This document shows positions 8,110 to 18,119 of a DNA stretch of 64,000 nucleotides, one piece after another; the first letter of the stretch is position 1, and each line of letters begins with the position of its first letter. Position numbers and translations under genes: made by a program. This DNA is from Methylobacterium sp. NMS14P (GTDB lineage: Bacteria > Pseudomonadota > Alphaproteobacteria > Rhizobiales > Beijerinckiaceae). Under the pieces are notes generated by a model, which searched no databases, was not told the DNA's origin, and saw only the letters and a list, made by a program, of their open reading frames with translations. The stretch is taken from assembly GCF_028583545.1 (NCBI RefSeq), contig NZ_CP087106.1:2114501-2178500 (forward strand). The letters run 5' to 3'.

Positions 8110-9351
8110 TCAGATCTTCGTGCCGAAGATCTCGGCCACCTGCGGGATGTCCTTGTCGCCGCGGCCCGACAGGTTCATCACCATGAGGTGCTCGGCCGGG
8201 CGCTGGGGCGCGAGGTCCAGGACCTTGGACAGGGCGTGGGCCGGCTCCAGGGCGGGGATGATCCCCTCCAGCATCGAGCAGAGCTTGAACGCCTCCAGCG
8301 TCTCGGAATCGGTCGCCGACAGGTAGGTGACCCGGCCCATCTCGTGGAGCCACGCGTGCTCGGGGCCGATGCCCGGGTAGTCGAGACCCGCCGAGATCGA
8401 GTGGGCGTCGGCGATCTGGCCGTCCCCGTCCATCAGCAGGTAGGTGCGGTTGCCGTGCAGCACGCCCGGCTTGCCGCCGGTGAGCGAGGCCGCGTGCAGG
8501 CCCGACTGGACGCCGTGGCCCGCGGCCTCGACGCCGAAGATCTCGACCTCGCGGTCGTCCAGGAACGGGTGGAACAGGCCCATGGCGTTCGAGCCGCCGC
8601 CGATGCAGGCGACGAGGGAGTCCGGGAGCCGGCCCTCCTGGGCGATCATCTGCTCGCGGGTCTCGCGGCCGATCACCGACTGGAAGTCGCGCACCATGGC
8701 CGGGTACGGGTGCGGGCCCGCCACCGTGCCGATGCAGTAGAACGTGTCGGCGACGTTGGTGACCCAGTCGCGCAGCGCCTCGTTCATGGCGTCCTTGAGG
8801 GTCTTGGTGCCGGATTCCACCGGGATCACCTCGGCGCCGAGCATCTTCATGCGGAAGACGTTGGGCGCCTGCCGGGCGACGTCGACCGCGCCCATGTAGA
8901 CGACGCACTTGAGGCCGAAGCGCGCGCAGAGCGTCGCGGTGGCGACGCCGTGCTGGCCGGCCCCGGTCTCGGCGATGATCCGCGGCTTGCCCATGCGGCG
9001 GGCCAGCAGGATCTGGCCCAGCACGTTGTTCACCTTGTGGGAGCCGGTATGGTTCAGCTCCTCGCGTTTGAAATAGACCTTGGCGCCCTGCCCGGCCGGC
9101 GCCTTGGCGCGCAGGTGCTCGGTGAGGCGCTCGGCGTAGTAGAGCGGGCTCGGCCGGCCGATATAGTGGGTGCCGTAGCTCTCCATCTCGGCCTTGAAGG
9201 TCGGGTCCTGCTTGGCCGTCTCGTAGGCCGCCTCCAGCTCGAGGATCAGCGGCATCAGCGTCTCGGCGACGAAGCGGCCGCCGAAGATGCCGAAGCGGCC
9301 GCGCTCGTCGGGGCCGGTGCGGAAGGAGTTGGGCTCGGGCGCGATGGTCAC
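8110..9351 (-). CDS. trpB: Tryptophan synthase beta subunit
   Basis: TrpB condenses indole with serine, using pyridoxal phosphate, as the last step of tryptophan synthesis; it normally works in a 2:2 complex with TrpA. The 413-residue protein is full length. Lys106 in [12 protein letters not shown] holds PLP, and the phosphate is bound by the later [10 protein letters not shown] loop. Start is ATG at 9349-9351. Many alphaproteobacteria have trpF-trpB-trpA together, but no trpA or trpF lies in this window. The relation to accA further along the same strand is only suggestive, because accD often follows trpA. Confidence 0.96.
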   Translation of the reverse strand: MTIAPEPNSFRTGPDERGRFGIFGGRFVAETLMPLILELEAAYETAKQDPTFKAEMESYGTHYIGRPSPLYYAERLTEHLRAKAPAGQGAKVYFKREELNHTGSHKVNNVLGQILLARRMGKPRIIAETGAGQHGVATATLCARFGLKCVVYMGAVDVARQAPNVFRMKMLGAEVIPVESGTKTLKDAMNEALRDWVTNVADTFYCIGTVAGPHPYPAMVRDFQSVIGRETREQMIAQEGRLPDSLVACIGGGSNAMGLFHPFLDDREVEIFGVEAAGHGVQSGLHAASLTGGKPGVLHGNRTYLLMDGDGQIADAHSISAGLDYPGIGPEHAWLHEMGRVTYLSATDSETLEAFKLCSMLEGIIPALEPAHALSKVLDLAPQRPAEHLMVMNLSGRGDKDIPQVAEIFGTKI

Positions 9352-9502
9352 GGGACGGATCCTGCGGGCGAAGCGATGATTTGCGGGGTGCCTAGACCCA
9401 TGCGGCCGTCACCGCAATGCGGCCTGCCGCGCGCGTAACCGGATCGGGTGCCGGGGCGAACAGGCTGTCAGCATCCGCCAGGAGGCCGTCAAGGAGGTCA
9501 GC

Positions 9503-10255
9503 ATGGCACTGCGCGACACGGTACGCACCCTCTCCCACTCCCTCGCCCGCCCCCTCGCCCGCCCGCTCCTCGGGGCAGCCCTCGGGCTCGGCCTCGCGGG
9601 GGCCGTCCTGCTGCCCCGGCTCCCGGCCTTCGCCGAGGAGGCGCCCCGGCGCCTGCCGGAGGCCGCGACCCGCTCCGCCGAGCCGCCGGGGCCGCGCGTG
9701 GCCGTCTTCGCCGGCGGCTGCTTCTGGGGCGTGCAGGGGGTGTTCCAGCACGTGCGCGGGGTGAGCGGCGCGGTGTCGGGCTACGCCGGCGGCACCCGCG
9801 CGGAGGCCGATTACCGCACCGTGAGCGGCGGCGGGACCGGCCATGCCGAGGCCGTGTCGGTCACCTACGACCCTTCGGTCATCCGCTACGACGAGCTCCT
9901 GCGGATCTTCTTCTCGGTCGCCCTCGACCCGACCCAGGTGGACCGCCAGGGACCCGATGCCGGGCGCCAGTACCGCTCGGCCCTGTTCCCGCAGGATTCC
10001 GACCAGGCGCGGGTGGCGCGGGCCTACATCGCCCAGCTCGACGCGGCCCAGGCCTACGCGCGGCCGGTCGCCACCCGGATCGAGCCGGGCGCCGCGTTCT
10101 ACCCGGCGGAAGGCTACCACCAGGACTTCATGGCCCTGCACCCCGGCCACCCGTACATCGCCGCCAACGACGCGCCGAAGCTGGAGGCGCTGCGCAGCCT
10201 GTTCCCGGAGCGCACGGCCGCGCAGCCGGTTCTGGTGAATCGCCCGCCGGCGTGA
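9503..10255 (+). CDS. msrA: Peptide methionine-S-sulfoxide reductase, exported form
   Basis: MsrA reduces methionine-S-sulfoxide in oxidised proteins. The catalytic Cys73 is in GGCFWG, followed by GYAGG and the substrate-pocket block [12 protein letters not shown], with EGYHQDFM further on. Residues 1-43 look like a signal peptide (basic start, hydrophobic stretch, PAFA before EEA), so this 250-residue form is probably periplasmic. No msrB is nearby, and the Cys for resolution is not obvious in the C-terminus. An SD-like AAGGAGG precedes ATG 9503. A palindrome-ended repeat follows the stop. Confidence 0.92.
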   Translation: MALRDTVRTLSHSLARPLARPLLGAALGLGLAGAVLLPRLPAFAEEAPRRLPEAATRSAEPPGPRVAVFAGGCFWGVQGVFQHVRGVSGAVSGYAGGTRAEADYRTVSGGGTGHAEAVSVTYDPSVIRYDELLRIFFSVALDPTQVDRQGPDAGRQYRSALFPQDSDQARVARAYIAQLDAAQAYARPVATRIEPGAAFYPAEGYHQDFMALHPGHPYIAANDAPKLEALRSLFPERTAAQPVLVNRPPA

Positions 10256-10265
10256 GGGCCCGCGC

Positions 10266-10360
10266 CGTCATCGCGCGCGCAGCGAAGCGACCCGGGCAGC
10301 GCGACAGCCTTTGAGCGTGGCGCCAACTGGATTGCTTCGCTCCGCTCGCGAGGACGACGG
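10266..10360. repeat. Dispersed palindrome-ended intergenic repeat, copy 1
   Basis: About 95 bp, opening with CGTCATCGCG and AGCGAAGCGACC and closing with GCTTCGCTCCGCTCGCG then GACGACGG. The outer arms are complementary, so the element can fold. It lies between the convergent msrA and tyrC genes. Further copies are at 22963, 27002 and 63585. Confidence 0.85.
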
Positions 10361-10389
10361 TGCGATCGGCGCGAGCCGTCCAGCCTTCC

Positions 10390-11334
10390 CTACTCCTCCG
10401 GCGGCCGCGGCCGGCCGAAATCCGGGGCCGCGGTCTCCTGGCCCTGCGCCACGATGCTGCGCCGGATCGCCCGGGTGCGGGTGAACATCGCGTGGAGCGC
10501 GTCGCCGTCGCCCCAGCGCACCGCCTTGGCGAGCGCCGACAGGTCCTCGTTGAACCGGCCGAGCATCTCCAGCACCGCCTCGCGGTTGTTGAGGAAGATG
10601 TCCCGCCACATGGTCGGGTCCGACGCCGCGATGCGGGTGAAGTCGCGGAACCCGCTCGCCGAGAACTTGATCACCTCGGACTGCGTCGCCGCCTCGAGGT
10701 CGGCCGCGGTGCCCACGATGTTGTAGGCGATCAGGTGCGGCAGGTGGCTGGTGATGGCGAGCACGTGGTCGTGGTGCTCGGCGCTCATCGTCTCGACATC
10801 GGCGCCCATCCCCGCCCACAGGGCGCGAACGGTCTCGATCGCCGCCGGGTCGGTGCCCTCGGGCGGGGTCAGGATGCACCAGCGGCCCTGGAACAGGGTC
10901 GCGAAGCCCGCGTCCGGCCCCGAGAACTCGGTCCCGGCGATCGGGTGCCCGGGAACCAGCGCGACGCCCTCGGGCAGGTGCGGCCGGACCGCCGCCACCA
11001 CGGCGCCCTTCACCGAGCCGACATCCGACACGATCGCGCCGGGCTTGAGGTGCGGCGCCATCTCGGCCGCCGCCGCCCCGATGGCGCCCACCGGCACGCA
11101 CAGGATGACGAGGTCGGTGTCGGCGGCCCCCTCCGCCGGGTCGGCCGTGACGACGTCGGCGATGCCGAGGTCGCGCACCCGGGCGCGCACGGCCTCGTCG
11201 CGGTCGACGGCCACGATCGTGCGGGCGAGGCCGTAGCGGCGCGCCGCCCGGGCGATCGAGGAGCCGATCAGCCCGAGGCCGACGATGGTGAGGCGGCCGA
11301 CGGCGGGCGTCCCGGCCTTCAGCGGCTCAGCCAT
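10390..11334 (-). CDS. tyrC: Prephenate/arogenate dehydrogenase
   Basis: This NAD-dependent enzyme oxidatively decarboxylates prephenate (or arogenate) on the way to tyrosine. The 314-residue protein opens with the Rossmann motif VGLGLIGSS at about residues 18-26. It has the family block [11 protein letters not shown] and the catalytic-region [15 protein letters not shown], then [12 protein letters not shown]. The first 8 bases (ATGGCTGA) overlap the end of hisC, so the two are translationally coupled. That order, hisC followed by tyrC, is common in alphaproteobacteria, where HisC-type enzymes also transaminate aromatic amino acids. Prephenate versus arogenate preference cannot be read from the sequence. 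Confidence 0.92.
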   Translation of the reverse strand: MAEPLKAGTPAVGRLTIVGLGLIGSSIARAARRYGLARTIVAVDRDEAVRARVRDLGIADVVTADPAEGAADTDLVILCVPVGAIGAAAAEMAPHLKPGAIVSDVGSVKGAVVAAVRPHLPEGVALVPGHPIAGTEFSGPDAGFATLFQGRWCILTPPEGTDPAAIETVRALWAGMGADVETMSAEHHDHVLAITSHLPHLIAYNIVGTAADLEAATQSEVIKFSASGFRDFTRIAASDPTMWRDIFLNNREAVLEMLGRFNEDLSALAKAVRWGDGDALHAMFTRTRAIRRSIVAQGQETAAPDFGRPRPPEE

Positions 11335-12442
11335 GCTGGCCCCGCACGAAGTCGCCCAGCGCCGCCAGGAACGCCGTGTTGGCCTCGGCGCCGGCCACCG
11401 TCACCCGCAGGGCGTTCGGCAGGCCGTAGGCCGTGACCCGCCGGGTGATGAGGCCGCGCTCGGTCAGGAACGCGTCCGCGTCCCCCGCCGAGCGGCCCGG
11501 CGCGTCCGGGAAGTGGATCAGCAGGAAGTTCGCGACGCTCGGCGTGACCTCCAGGCCGAGCGCGCGGGCGCCCTCGGTGAGCCTCGGCAGCCACTCGGCG
11601 TTGTGGGCCGCGGCGGCCGCCATGTGGGCCTCGTCGGCGATGGCGGCCGAGCCCGCGGCGATCGCCGGGCCCGAGACGTTGAACGGCCCCCGGATCCGGT
11701 TGACCGCGTCCGCCACGTGCGCCGGCGCGACCATCCAGCCGATCCGCACGGCGGCGAGGCCGTGGATCTTCGAGAAGGTGCGGGTCATCACGACGTTCTC
11801 GGCCTCAAGGGCCAGCTCGAGCCCGGCCGAGTAGTCGTTCGCCCGGACGTACTCGGCGTAGGCGCCGTCGATCACCAGCAGCACGTGCGGCGGCAGGCCG
11901 GCGTGGAGCCGGCGGATCTCGTCGAAGGGCAGGTAGGTGCCGGTCGGGTTGTTGGGGTTCGTGACGTAGACGATCCGGGTCCGGTCGGTGACCCGGGCCA
12001 GGATCGCGTCGACGTCGACGGTGAGGTCGCGCTCGGGCGCGACCACGGGCTCGCCGCCCGAGGCCAGGATGGCGATCCGGTAGACGAGGAATCCGTGCTC
12101 CGAGTAGATCCCCTCGGTGCCCGGCCCGCCATACGCGTAGGCCAGCAGCGACAGCAGCTCGTCCGAGCCCGCGCCGCAGACGATCCGCTCGGGATCGAGC
12201 CCGTAGCGCCGGGCGATGGCGGTGCGCAGCGCGGTGGCGCGCCCGTCCGGGTAGGTCTCGAGCTTGGCGGTCGCCGCGTGGAGCGCGGCCAGCGCCGCGG
12301 GGCTCGGGCCGAGGGGCGTCTCGTTGGAGGACAGCTTGTAGACCTTGCCGCCGCCGGGCCGCCCGCTCTTGCCGGGCACGTAGGTGTCGATCGCCAGGAC
12401 GCCGGGACGCGGTTCCGGACGGGCGGGTCGGGGGGCGGACAT
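11327..12442 (-). CDS. hisC: Histidinol-phosphate / aromatic aminotransferase
   Basis: A fold-type I PLP aminotransferase of 371 residues. Lys225 in [10 protein letters not shown] is the PLP lysine, with the Asn of NPNNPTGTY and the Asp/Tyr of IDGAYAEY around the cofactor. It acts in histidine synthesis (imidazole-acetol phosphate to histidinol phosphate) and, because it is coupled to tyrC, probably also in tyrosine and phenylalanine synthesis. Start is ATG at 12440-12442. No other his genes are in the window. Confidence 0.92.
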   Translation of the reverse strand: MSAPRPARPEPRPGVLAIDTYVPGKSGRPGGGKVYKLSSNETPLGPSPAALAALHAATAKLETYPDGRATALRTAIARRYGLDPERIVCGAGSDELLSLLAYAYGGPGTEGIYSEHGFLVYRIAILASGGEPVVAPERDLTVDVDAILARVTDRTRIVYVTNPNNPTGTYLPFDEIRRLHAGLPPHVLLVIDGAYAEYVRANDYSAGLELALEAENVVMTRTFSKIHGLAAVRIGWMVAPAHVADAVNRIRGPFNVSGPAIAAGSAAIADEAHMAAAAAHNAEWLPRLTEGARALGLEVTPSVANFLLIHFPDAPGRSAGDADAFLTERGLITRRVTAYGLPNALRVTVAGAEANTAFLAALGDFVRGQHG

Positions 12443-12628
12443 TGCGGTGCGACTCGGGATGCGCGGGGTTCGTTCGGTTCCGCGTCCGTCTACAGCATTT
12501 CCTCTGCCGGTGAACCCGGGGCCGCGCCCGGAGGTGCCGACCCGGCCAGGGCGACTTGTCCGCGTGCACGGAGTCGTGGCTGTATGCCGGCGCTCCGCCG
12601 ACAGGCGCCCAACACGAAGGATCCCCGC

Positions 12629-12925
12629 ATGCCCCTCGAACGCTACCTGGACGGCGGCGCCCACATCCTCCCCGCCGACGACTCGCTGATCCGCTTCGCC
12701 ATGACCAACGGCCAGCGGGTGATCGCGGTCGAGGTCCCGGTTCCCGTGCTGCGCCAGCAGTTCGGCGGCGGCGCCGACTCTGCCCCCCTGGAGCTGTTCG
12801 CCCGCAATCAGGCGGTGATCGAGGCCGCGGCGAGCCAGGCCTACGACCGGACCGAGACCCCCAACGACCTCCTCGATCTGGGCCCGGAGGATTTCGATAC
12901 CCGGCCCGCCTCGGCCAAGCCCTGA
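12629..12925 (+). CDS. Small conserved hypothetical protein, DUF1488-like
   Basis: A 98-residue cytoplasmic protein. The middle part ([19 protein letters not shown], then a helix rich in Gln and Glu) resembles DUF1488 proteins, but the match is weak. It is divergent from hisC, with a 186-base intergenic region. Start ATG 12629 is preceded by ACGAAGG. The 10-mer GCCCTGACCG is repeated with a 14-bp period around the stop. Confidence 0.6.
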   Translation: MPLERYLDGGAHILPADDSLIRFAMTNGQRVIAVEVPVPVLRQQFGGGADSAPLELFARNQAVIEAAASQAYDRTETPNDLLDLGPEDFDTRPASAKP

Positions 12926-13081
12926 CCGCCAGGCCCTGACCGGCTCGGTCCATCCGGGGCGCCGCGGCAAATCGGCGACGCGCAAATGCCGCGGGGCACT
13001 CGCCACGTTTCGGCCTGTTGAACCGGGAGAACAGGGGCGCGTCGGGCGTGCCCCGCCCCGCAGCCCCTGGATGGATCGACG

Positions 13082-13249
13082 ATGCCCGGTGACCTGATCC
13101 CCTGCAGCCTCTTCCTGATCGGGATCCTCGTGTCGGTCGCCGCGGATTGCCGCCTGCGCCGTGTCGAGGCGGCTCCGTGGGCCAACGGCTGCATCACGGC
13201 CGCCGGCGCCGCCCTGGTCTTCGCGGCCTGCGCGGCCGCCATGCTCTGA
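13082..13249 (+). CDS. Two-helix membrane microprotein (first of a tandem pair)
   Basis: A 55-residue protein, hydrophobic at residues 4-22 and 36-54 with a short Arg-rich loop between. Its first helix ([13 protein letters not shown]) aligns with that of the next small gene ([13 protein letters not shown]), suggesting a tandem duplication. Function is unknown. It is below usual gene-calling length, but the ATG, frame and hydrophobic pattern are coherent. Confidence 0.5.
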   Translation: MPGDLIPCSLFLIGILVSVAADCRLRRVEAAPWANGCITAAGAALVFAACAAAML

Positions 13250-13330
13250 GGAACCGTCGGACACCGGACGGACTTTCCCAGCGGCGTCCGGGCCTGCGCC
13301 CGGAGGCGCGGCTGGCTGGGCGAGGGTTCC

Positions 13331-13510
13331 ATGGTTTCGATGCAGGCCCTGATCGGCTGCGGTCTCGTGCTCGCCGGCATGCTGATCGAGAGCGCGGCGA
13401 GCCGGCACTGGCGGTCGGGCGTCCGCGCGGACCGTCTGGATGCCCGGGCCGCCCTCGCGCTCGGCCTGCCCGCCCTGGGCCTCGCCGTGATGGCCGCCCC
13501 GATCGCGTGA
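13331..13510 (+). CDS. Two-helix membrane microprotein (second of a tandem pair)
   Basis: A 59-residue protein with predicted helices at about residues 5-20 and 39-57, and a charged central loop ([11 protein letters not shown]). It has the same layout as the gene 81 bases upstream, with the pattern LI-x-C-x-L-x-L-x-G at the N-terminus of both. Function unknown. Confidence 0.5.
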   Translation: MVSMQALIGCGLVLAGMLIESAASRHWRSGVRADRLDARAALALGLPALGLAVMAAPIA

Positions 13511-13672
13511 GCGACCCGACCGGGCCTGACCGACCGGCCCGCCCGCGTTGACGCTCGACGCCCCGCGCATTACCTCGGCGGGGCTGGCCGCGTCGGGCGA
13601 GTGCGGCGCGTCAGGCGATCCCGTGCTCTCCCGGTTCGGATCCGAACCGATACACGGTCGTCAAGACCCGCC

Positions 13673-14878
13673 ATGGACACCCAAACGGACACGGCCCTGA
13701 GGCCGGACCCGATCGACGAGCCGGCACGGCGCGCGTCCGAGCGCTCGCAGGCGCTCGACCCGAGGAGCCCGGTGGCGCGCTTCGCCGCCGACACGCCGCT
13801 GCTCACCGACGCGGGCGTCGAGCTCGCGCCCTTCCAGATCGCCTACCAGACCGCCGGCACGCTCAACGCCGCGCGCTCGAACGCGGTCCTGATCTGCCAC
13901 GCGCTGACCGGCGACCAGTACTTCGCCCACACCCATCCGGTGACCGGCAAGCCCGGCTGGTGGGAGACGCTGGTCGGCCCCGGCAAGCCGATCGACACGG
14001 ACCGCTACTTCGTCGTCTGCTCGAACGTCATCGGCTCGTGCATGGGCTCCACCGGCCCGGCCTCGATCGACCCGGCGACGGGGCGGCCCTACGGGCTGAA
14101 CTTCCCGCTGGTGACGATCCGCGACATGGTCCGGGCCCAGGCGATGCTGCTGGAGCATCTCGGCATCCGGGACCTGTTCCTGTGCATCGGCGGCTCGATG
14201 GGCGGCATGCAGGTGCTGCAATGGGCGGCGCTCTATCCCGAGCGCGTCTTCGCCGCGATGCCGATCGCCACCGGCGCCCGCCACTCGGCGCAGAACATCG
14301 CCTTCCACGAGGTCGGCCGGCAGGCGATCATGGCCGACCCCGCCTGGGCGGACGGGCGCTACCTCGAGGCCGGCACGCGCCCCGCGAAGGGGCTCGGCGT
14401 CGCCCGGATGGGCGCGCACATCACCTACCTGTCCGAGCCGGCCCTGCACCGGAAGTTCGGCCGGCGCTTCCAGGGCGGCACGGCGCCGACCTTCTCGTTC
14501 AACGCCGATTTCCAGATCGAGAGCTACCTGCGCCACCAGGGCCTGAGCTTCGTCGAGCGGTTCGACGCCAACGCCTACCTCTACCTGACCCGGGCGATGG
14601 ACTATTTCGACCTCGCCGAGGACCACGGCGGCGTGCTCGCCAACGCCTTCCGGGGCACGAAGACCCGCTTCTGCGTGATCTCGTTCACCTCCGACTGGCT
14701 GTTCCCGACCCGCGACTCGCGGGCGATCGTGCACGCGCTCAACGCCGCCGCGGCGCCGGTGGCCTTCGTGGAGGTCGAGAGCGACAAGGGCCACGACGCC
14801 TTCCTGCTCGACGAGCCGGCGATGTTCTCCGCGGCGCGCGGCTTCATCGACGCCGCCGCCCGGGCGCGCGGGCTGTGA
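13673..14878 (+). CDS. metX: Homoserine O-acyltransferase (MetX)
   Basis: MetX acylates homoserine with acetyl-CoA (some members use succinyl-CoA) for methionine synthesis. The 401-residue alpha/beta-hydrolase has nucleophile Ser175 in GGSMGGMQ, the acid residue region FTSDWLFP, and the catalytic His in DKGHDAFLL. Acyl donor specificity cannot be decided by eye. The next gene is metW and its possible GTG start overlaps the metX stop. Start ATG 13673 follows a 160-base leader; no SAM riboswitch motif was recognised there. Confidence 0.94.
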   Translation: MDTQTDTALRPDPIDEPARRASERSQALDPRSPVARFAADTPLLTDAGVELAPFQIAYQTAGTLNAARSNAVLICHALTGDQYFAHTHPVTGKPGWWETLVGPGKPIDTDRYFVVCSNVIGSCMGSTGPASIDPATGRPYGLNFPLVTIRDMVRAQAMLLEHLGIRDLFLCIGGSMGGMQVLQWAALYPERVFAAMPIATGARHSAQNIAFHEVGRQAIMADPAWADGRYLEAGTRPAKGLGVARMGAHITYLSEPALHRKFGRRFQGGTAPTFSFNADFQIESYLRHQGLSFVERFDANAYLYLTRAMDYFDLAEDHGGVLANAFRGTKTRFCVISFTSDWLFPTRDSRAIVHALNAAAAPVAFVEVESDKGHDAFLLDEPAMFSAARGFIDAAARARGL

Positions 14879-14883
14879 CGCGG

Positions 14884-15642
14884 ATGGCGAGCGGCGGGTC
14901 CGGCAAGATGACCTTCGGCAAGCTGCCCATGGCCAAGATCTCCTTGGGCAAGATCTCCTCGGGCAAGATCCGGCACGGCGCCCCCTGGGAGAGCGCGGAC
15001 GCCCTCCCCCACGCGGCCGAGGGTAGCGGCGCCCGCGTCGACCACCTCGTCGTGCTCGGCCTCGTCCCGGCCGGCGCCCGGGTCCTCGACATCGGCTGCG
15101 GCGACGGCTCGCTGCTGGCGCTGCTGCGCGACCGCCGCGGCATCGACGGGCGCGGGATCGAGCTGTCCCGGGAGGGCGTGAACGCCTGCCTCGCCCGGGG
15201 CCTGTCGGTGATCCAGGGCGACGCCGACACCGACCTCGCCAACTACCCGGACGGCGCCTTCGACGTGGTGGTCCTGTCCCAGACCATCCAGGCGACCCGC
15301 AACCCCCGGGTGGTGCTGGAGCACCTGCTGCGCATCGGCCGGCAGGTGATCATCTCGTTCCCGAATTTCGGGCACTGGCGCGTGCGCTCCGAGCTGGCCC
15401 TCCGCGGGCGGATGCCGGTCACCGAGATCATGCCGGACGCGTGGTGGGAGACGCCCAACATCCACCACTGCACGATCCGCGACTTCGTCGGCCTGTGCCG
15501 CCTGATCGGCGCCCGGATCGAGCACGCCACGGCGCTGGACGCCCGCGGCCGGCCGATGCGGTTCTCCATGCCCTGGTGGGTCTGGAACCTGTTCGGCGCG
15601 CAGGGCGTGTTCCTGCTCCGGCGCGAGGATGCCGGGCACTAG
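14884..15642 (+). CDS. metW: Methionine biosynthesis protein MetW
   Basis: MetW has a SAM-methyltransferase fold (VLDIGCGDGSLL) and works with MetX; in alphaproteobacteria the pair is nearly always adjacent. Conserved family blocks NPRVVLEHLLRIG, SFPNFGHWRVR and WWETPNIHHCT are all present. Typical MetW is about 200 residues and starts near DHLVVLGLV. Here about 50 extra N-terminal residues are encoded by a short degenerate repeat (SLGKISSGKI, with the DNA unit GGCAAGATCTCC repeated). A GTG at 14875 overlapping the metX stop is an alternative start. Confidence 0.9.
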   Translation: MASGGSGKMTFGKLPMAKISLGKISSGKIRHGAPWESADALPHAAEGSGARVDHLVVLGLVPAGARVLDIGCGDGSLLALLRDRRGIDGRGIELSREGVNACLARGLSVIQGDADTDLANYPDGAFDVVVLSQTIQATRNPRVVLEHLLRIGRQVIISFPNFGHWRVRSELALRGRMPVTEIMPDAWWETPNIHHCTIRDFVGLCRLIGARIEHATALDARGRPMRFSMPWWVWNLFGAQGVFLLRREDAGH

Positions 15643-16128
15643 CGCCGCTGCCGGTCGCGTCGCGACGGTCTGGAAGGACGGCGACCCGGGTCGAGACAGT
15701 CACACCGAGCCCCCTCTCCCGTGCGGGAGAGGGTTGGGGTGAGGGACCGGACGCTTCCGAACGGCGCGCCTCGTCCGGCCAGACCTGATCCCTCACCCGG
15801 CTCTCTGCGAGAGCAGACCTCTCCCGACGGATCTCGGGCCTGCCCGAGATCCGCCCTGAGGAGCCCAAGTCGGGCAAGCCCGACTTGGGTGGAGAGGGGA
15901 CCCGCGTCACGGACGGCACGGGCTCGGCAATCGCCTCCGTCCGAACCCGATCGGGAGCGACTCTCGCATCGCGCTGCTGTCCGGGCCTCGAGGGTCGGCG
16001 CCCGCCGCGCCCCGGCCCGGCGATTCCGGAATCCGTCTGAAATAGAGCAGAAACGGAGCTTGGCTATTTCTGGTCGCGTTCCCGTGATCGGACCGTGATT
16101 ACGGATTCGTCTGGCGTTTTCCCGAGAC
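15643..16128. other. Intergenic region between metW and the sulfotransferase gene
   Basis: The first 270 bases hold the composite repeat at 15707-15910. The remainder, up to the GTG at 16129, is slightly less GC-rich around 16030-16110 (GAAATAGAGC, TTGGCTATTTC) and is the likely promoter zone of the sulfotransferase-cysC pair. No gene is seen. Confidence 0.6.
15707..15910. repeat. Composite intergenic repeat, copy 1
   Basis: About 200 bp built of palindromic blocks: CTCTCCCGTGCGGGAGAG, then GGTGAGGGAC, a variable spacer, TGATCCCTCACC, CTCTCCC, GGATCTCGGGCCTGCCCGAG, AGTCGGGCAAGCCCGACT and GGAGAGGGGACC. It is the reverse complement of the copy at 18120-18331, with a few mismatches and small indels. 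The sulfotransferase and cysC genes lie between the two. Confidence 0.88.
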
Positions 16129-17337
16129 GTGCGCGTCCACGAGGGGTCGTGGACTGTGTCCGGCCGCGCGGAAGACTTGCCGCAACCGCGAATTCCAGCA
16201 GGGTCGACAGGACACGTGCGCCGCGCGATCGTTCACATCGGGATGCCGCGAACCGGCTCCACCGCGTTCCAGGAGGTGCTGGCCCGCCTGCGCCCCCGCC
16301 TCGTCTCGGTCGGGATCTGCTACCCGAACCTCGCCCCGCCGGGTGCCCCCGGGAGCGACGACGTCAACCACTACCGGCTCGGCCAGGCGCTGGACCGGCG
16401 CCGCGGCGCCGCGGAGCGCCGCGAGGCCCTCGCGCGCCTCGACGCGATCCTCGCCGCCACGCCGGCCGACACGGTCCTGCTCTCCTACGAGGACTTCTCC
16501 GTCCAGCGCCCGCTCTGGCGCGTGCCCGGGATCCTGTCCGACCTGTTCGCGCGCCGCGGCTTCGCCCTGGAGGCGGCGCTCGTGGTCAAGCCGCAGGCCG
16601 AGCAGCTGGCCTCGGCCTACGCCCTGCGGGCGCAGGTCGTCGCCGAGGGCCGCACGTTCCGCGGCTTCCTGCGCTCCGAGGGCGGGTCCCGGCGCTACGA
16701 CTACGCGGACCGGCTCGAGCCCTGGCGCCGCGCCGCCGCGGGGCGCGTCACCGCCCTGCCGTACCGCGACCGGCGGTCCGACGCGCCGCTGCTGGCGCGG
16801 CTGGTCGACGGGCTCGGGCTGGGCGAGCGCCTCGCCCCGCTCCTCGGCCCGGCCGACCTCGCCTACCGCACCAACCGGAGTTCCGGGCCGGTCGCGGTCG
16901 AGGCGTCGCGCCGCCTGTACCGGCTCGGCGTGCACCGGCAGGTGACCGGGCATCGCCGGCTGCTCGGCCACGTCCTCGACGACTGGGCCTGGGCGCGGGG
17001 GCTCGACGCGGAGCGGTTCCGCGGCGACGCCCCGGAGGGGCTGGCCCGCGTCGCGGCGCGCTACGCGGCCGGGAACGCGCGCTTCGCCGCCGCCTGCTGG
17101 GGGCAGAGCTGGGACGCGGTGATCGCGGCCGCGCCCGCCGCGCCGCCGAACGAGCTCGCTGCCGGGCCGGTCGCGCCCGAGACGGAGGCCGCGGTCGAGG
17201 CGCTGGTGCGGGCGGCGGCGGCGCGGGCCGCCTTCCGGTCCCCGCCCGCGTGGCGGCGGCGGACGGCCCACGTCCTGGAGGAGTGCCGGGAGCGCCTCGG
17301 CGAAGCCGTCGGCTATCCGGTCTGGCGCGTGCCGTAG
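16129..17337 (+). CDS. Sulfotransferase-fold protein (PAPS-dependent, substrate unknown)
   Basis: About 400 residues. The motif HIGMPRTGSTAFQ matches the 5'-phosphosulfate-binding loop of sulfotransferases. KPQAEQLASAY about 100 residues later matches the 3'-phosphate-binding segment (normally R-x-P...S-x-Y). The rest is divergent, so the acceptor could be a polysaccharide, lipid or small molecule. No membrane helix or signal peptide is seen. The cysC gene follows 20 bases later and makes the PAPS that this enzyme would use. Start is uncertain: GTG 16129 is the longest, while GTG 16216 begins just before the P-loop. The pair sits between inverted repeats. Confidence 0.72.
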   Translation: MRVHEGSWTVSGRAEDLPQPRIPAGSTGHVRRAIVHIGMPRTGSTAFQEVLARLRPRLVSVGICYPNLAPPGAPGSDDVNHYRLGQALDRRRGAAERREALARLDAILAATPADTVLLSYEDFSVQRPLWRVPGILSDLFARRGFALEAALVVKPQAEQLASAYALRAQVVAEGRTFRGFLRSEGGSRRYDYADRLEPWRRAAAGRVTALPYRDRRSDAPLLARLVDGLGLGERLAPLLGPADLAYRTNRSSGPVAVEASRRLYRLGVHRQVTGHRRLLGHVLDDWAWARGLDAERFRGDAPEGLARVAARYAAGNARFAAACWGQSWDAVIAAAPAAPPNELAAGPVAPETEAAVEALVRAAAARAAFRSPPAWRRRTAHVLEECRERLGEAVGYPVWRVP

Positions 17338-17357
17338 GGGCCCGCGCGCCCGTGTCG

Positions 17358-18101
17358 ATGTCCGAGAACCGGCGGCCGCCCCCGCGGACGCTGCCCCAGG
17401 CGCTGGACCAGGCGGTGGATATGTGCGTCGTGCAGAAGATCCCGCAGACGATTCCAGAGGCGATCCCGGCCGGCCTCCCTCCGGGCCCCGTGACCTGGCA
17501 CCCCCTCCAGGCGCGGGAGGCGCGCTGGGCGCGCCTCGGCCAGGTGCCGGTGATCGCGTGGCTGACCGGCCTGTCGGGGGCCGGGAAGTCGACGCTGGCG
17601 GCGGAGGCCGACCGGACCCTGGTGGCGGGCGGCCGGCACAGCGCGGTCCTCGACGGCGACAACCTGCGCCACGGGCTGAACGCCGACCTCGCCTTCTCGC
17701 CGGAGGACCGCGCCGAGAACGTCCGGCGCACCGCCGAGGTGGCGCGGCTGATGGCCGAGGCGGGGACCGTGGTGATCGTCTCGCTGATCTCGCCCTACCG
17801 GGCCGACCGGGCGCTGGCCCGCCGGATCGCCGGCGACATCCCGTTCCTGGAGGTGTTCGTCGACACGCCGCTGGGCCTGTGCGAGGCCCGGGATCCGAAG
17901 GGCCTCTACCGTCTGGCCCGCGCCGGCCGCATCCCGGGCTTCACCGGCATCTCGGCGCCCTACGAGGCGCCGGAGCGGCCGGACCTGACGATCGCCACCG
18001 AGGGCCGCGGCACCGCGGCCTGCGCCCGCGCCCTGAGCGCGCGGCTGATGCGGCTGAGCCGGGCGGCCGCAAGAGCTGCGGACGAGCCGCGGACGCGCTG
18101 A
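17358..18101 (+). CDS. cysC: Adenylyl-sulfate (APS) kinase
   Basis: CysC phosphorylates APS with ATP to give PAPS. The 247-residue protein has Walker A GLSGAGKST at about residue 70, DGDNLRHGLN, the mobile-loop block ISPYRADR, and DPKGLYRLARAG then FTGISAPYEAPE. It has about 55 extra N-terminal residues compared with short CysC. It is a stand-alone kinase: no cysD, cysN or PAPS reductase is nearby. Together with the preceding sulfotransferase gene it suggests a sulfation role rather than assimilation. ATG at 17358; GTG 17352 is an alternative. Confidence 0.93.
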   Translation: MSENRRPPPRTLPQALDQAVDMCVVQKIPQTIPEAIPAGLPPGPVTWHPLQAREARWARLGQVPVIAWLTGLSGAGKSTLAAEADRTLVAGGRHSAVLDGDNLRHGLNADLAFSPEDRAENVRRTAEVARLMAEAGTVVIVSLISPYRADRALARRIAGDIPFLEVFVDTPLGLCEARDPKGLYRLARAGRIPGFTGISAPYEAPERPDLTIATEGRGTAACARALSARLMRLSRAAARAADEPRTR

Positions 18102-18119
18102 CCATCCGGGACCGGGCGC

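Noticed and set aside
13511..13672. Possible SAM-II type riboswitch upstream of metX
   Set aside because: The leader is uniformly GC-rich and lacks the A/U-rich pseudoknot segments of the SAM-II consensus; nothing riboswitch-like could be folded by eye.
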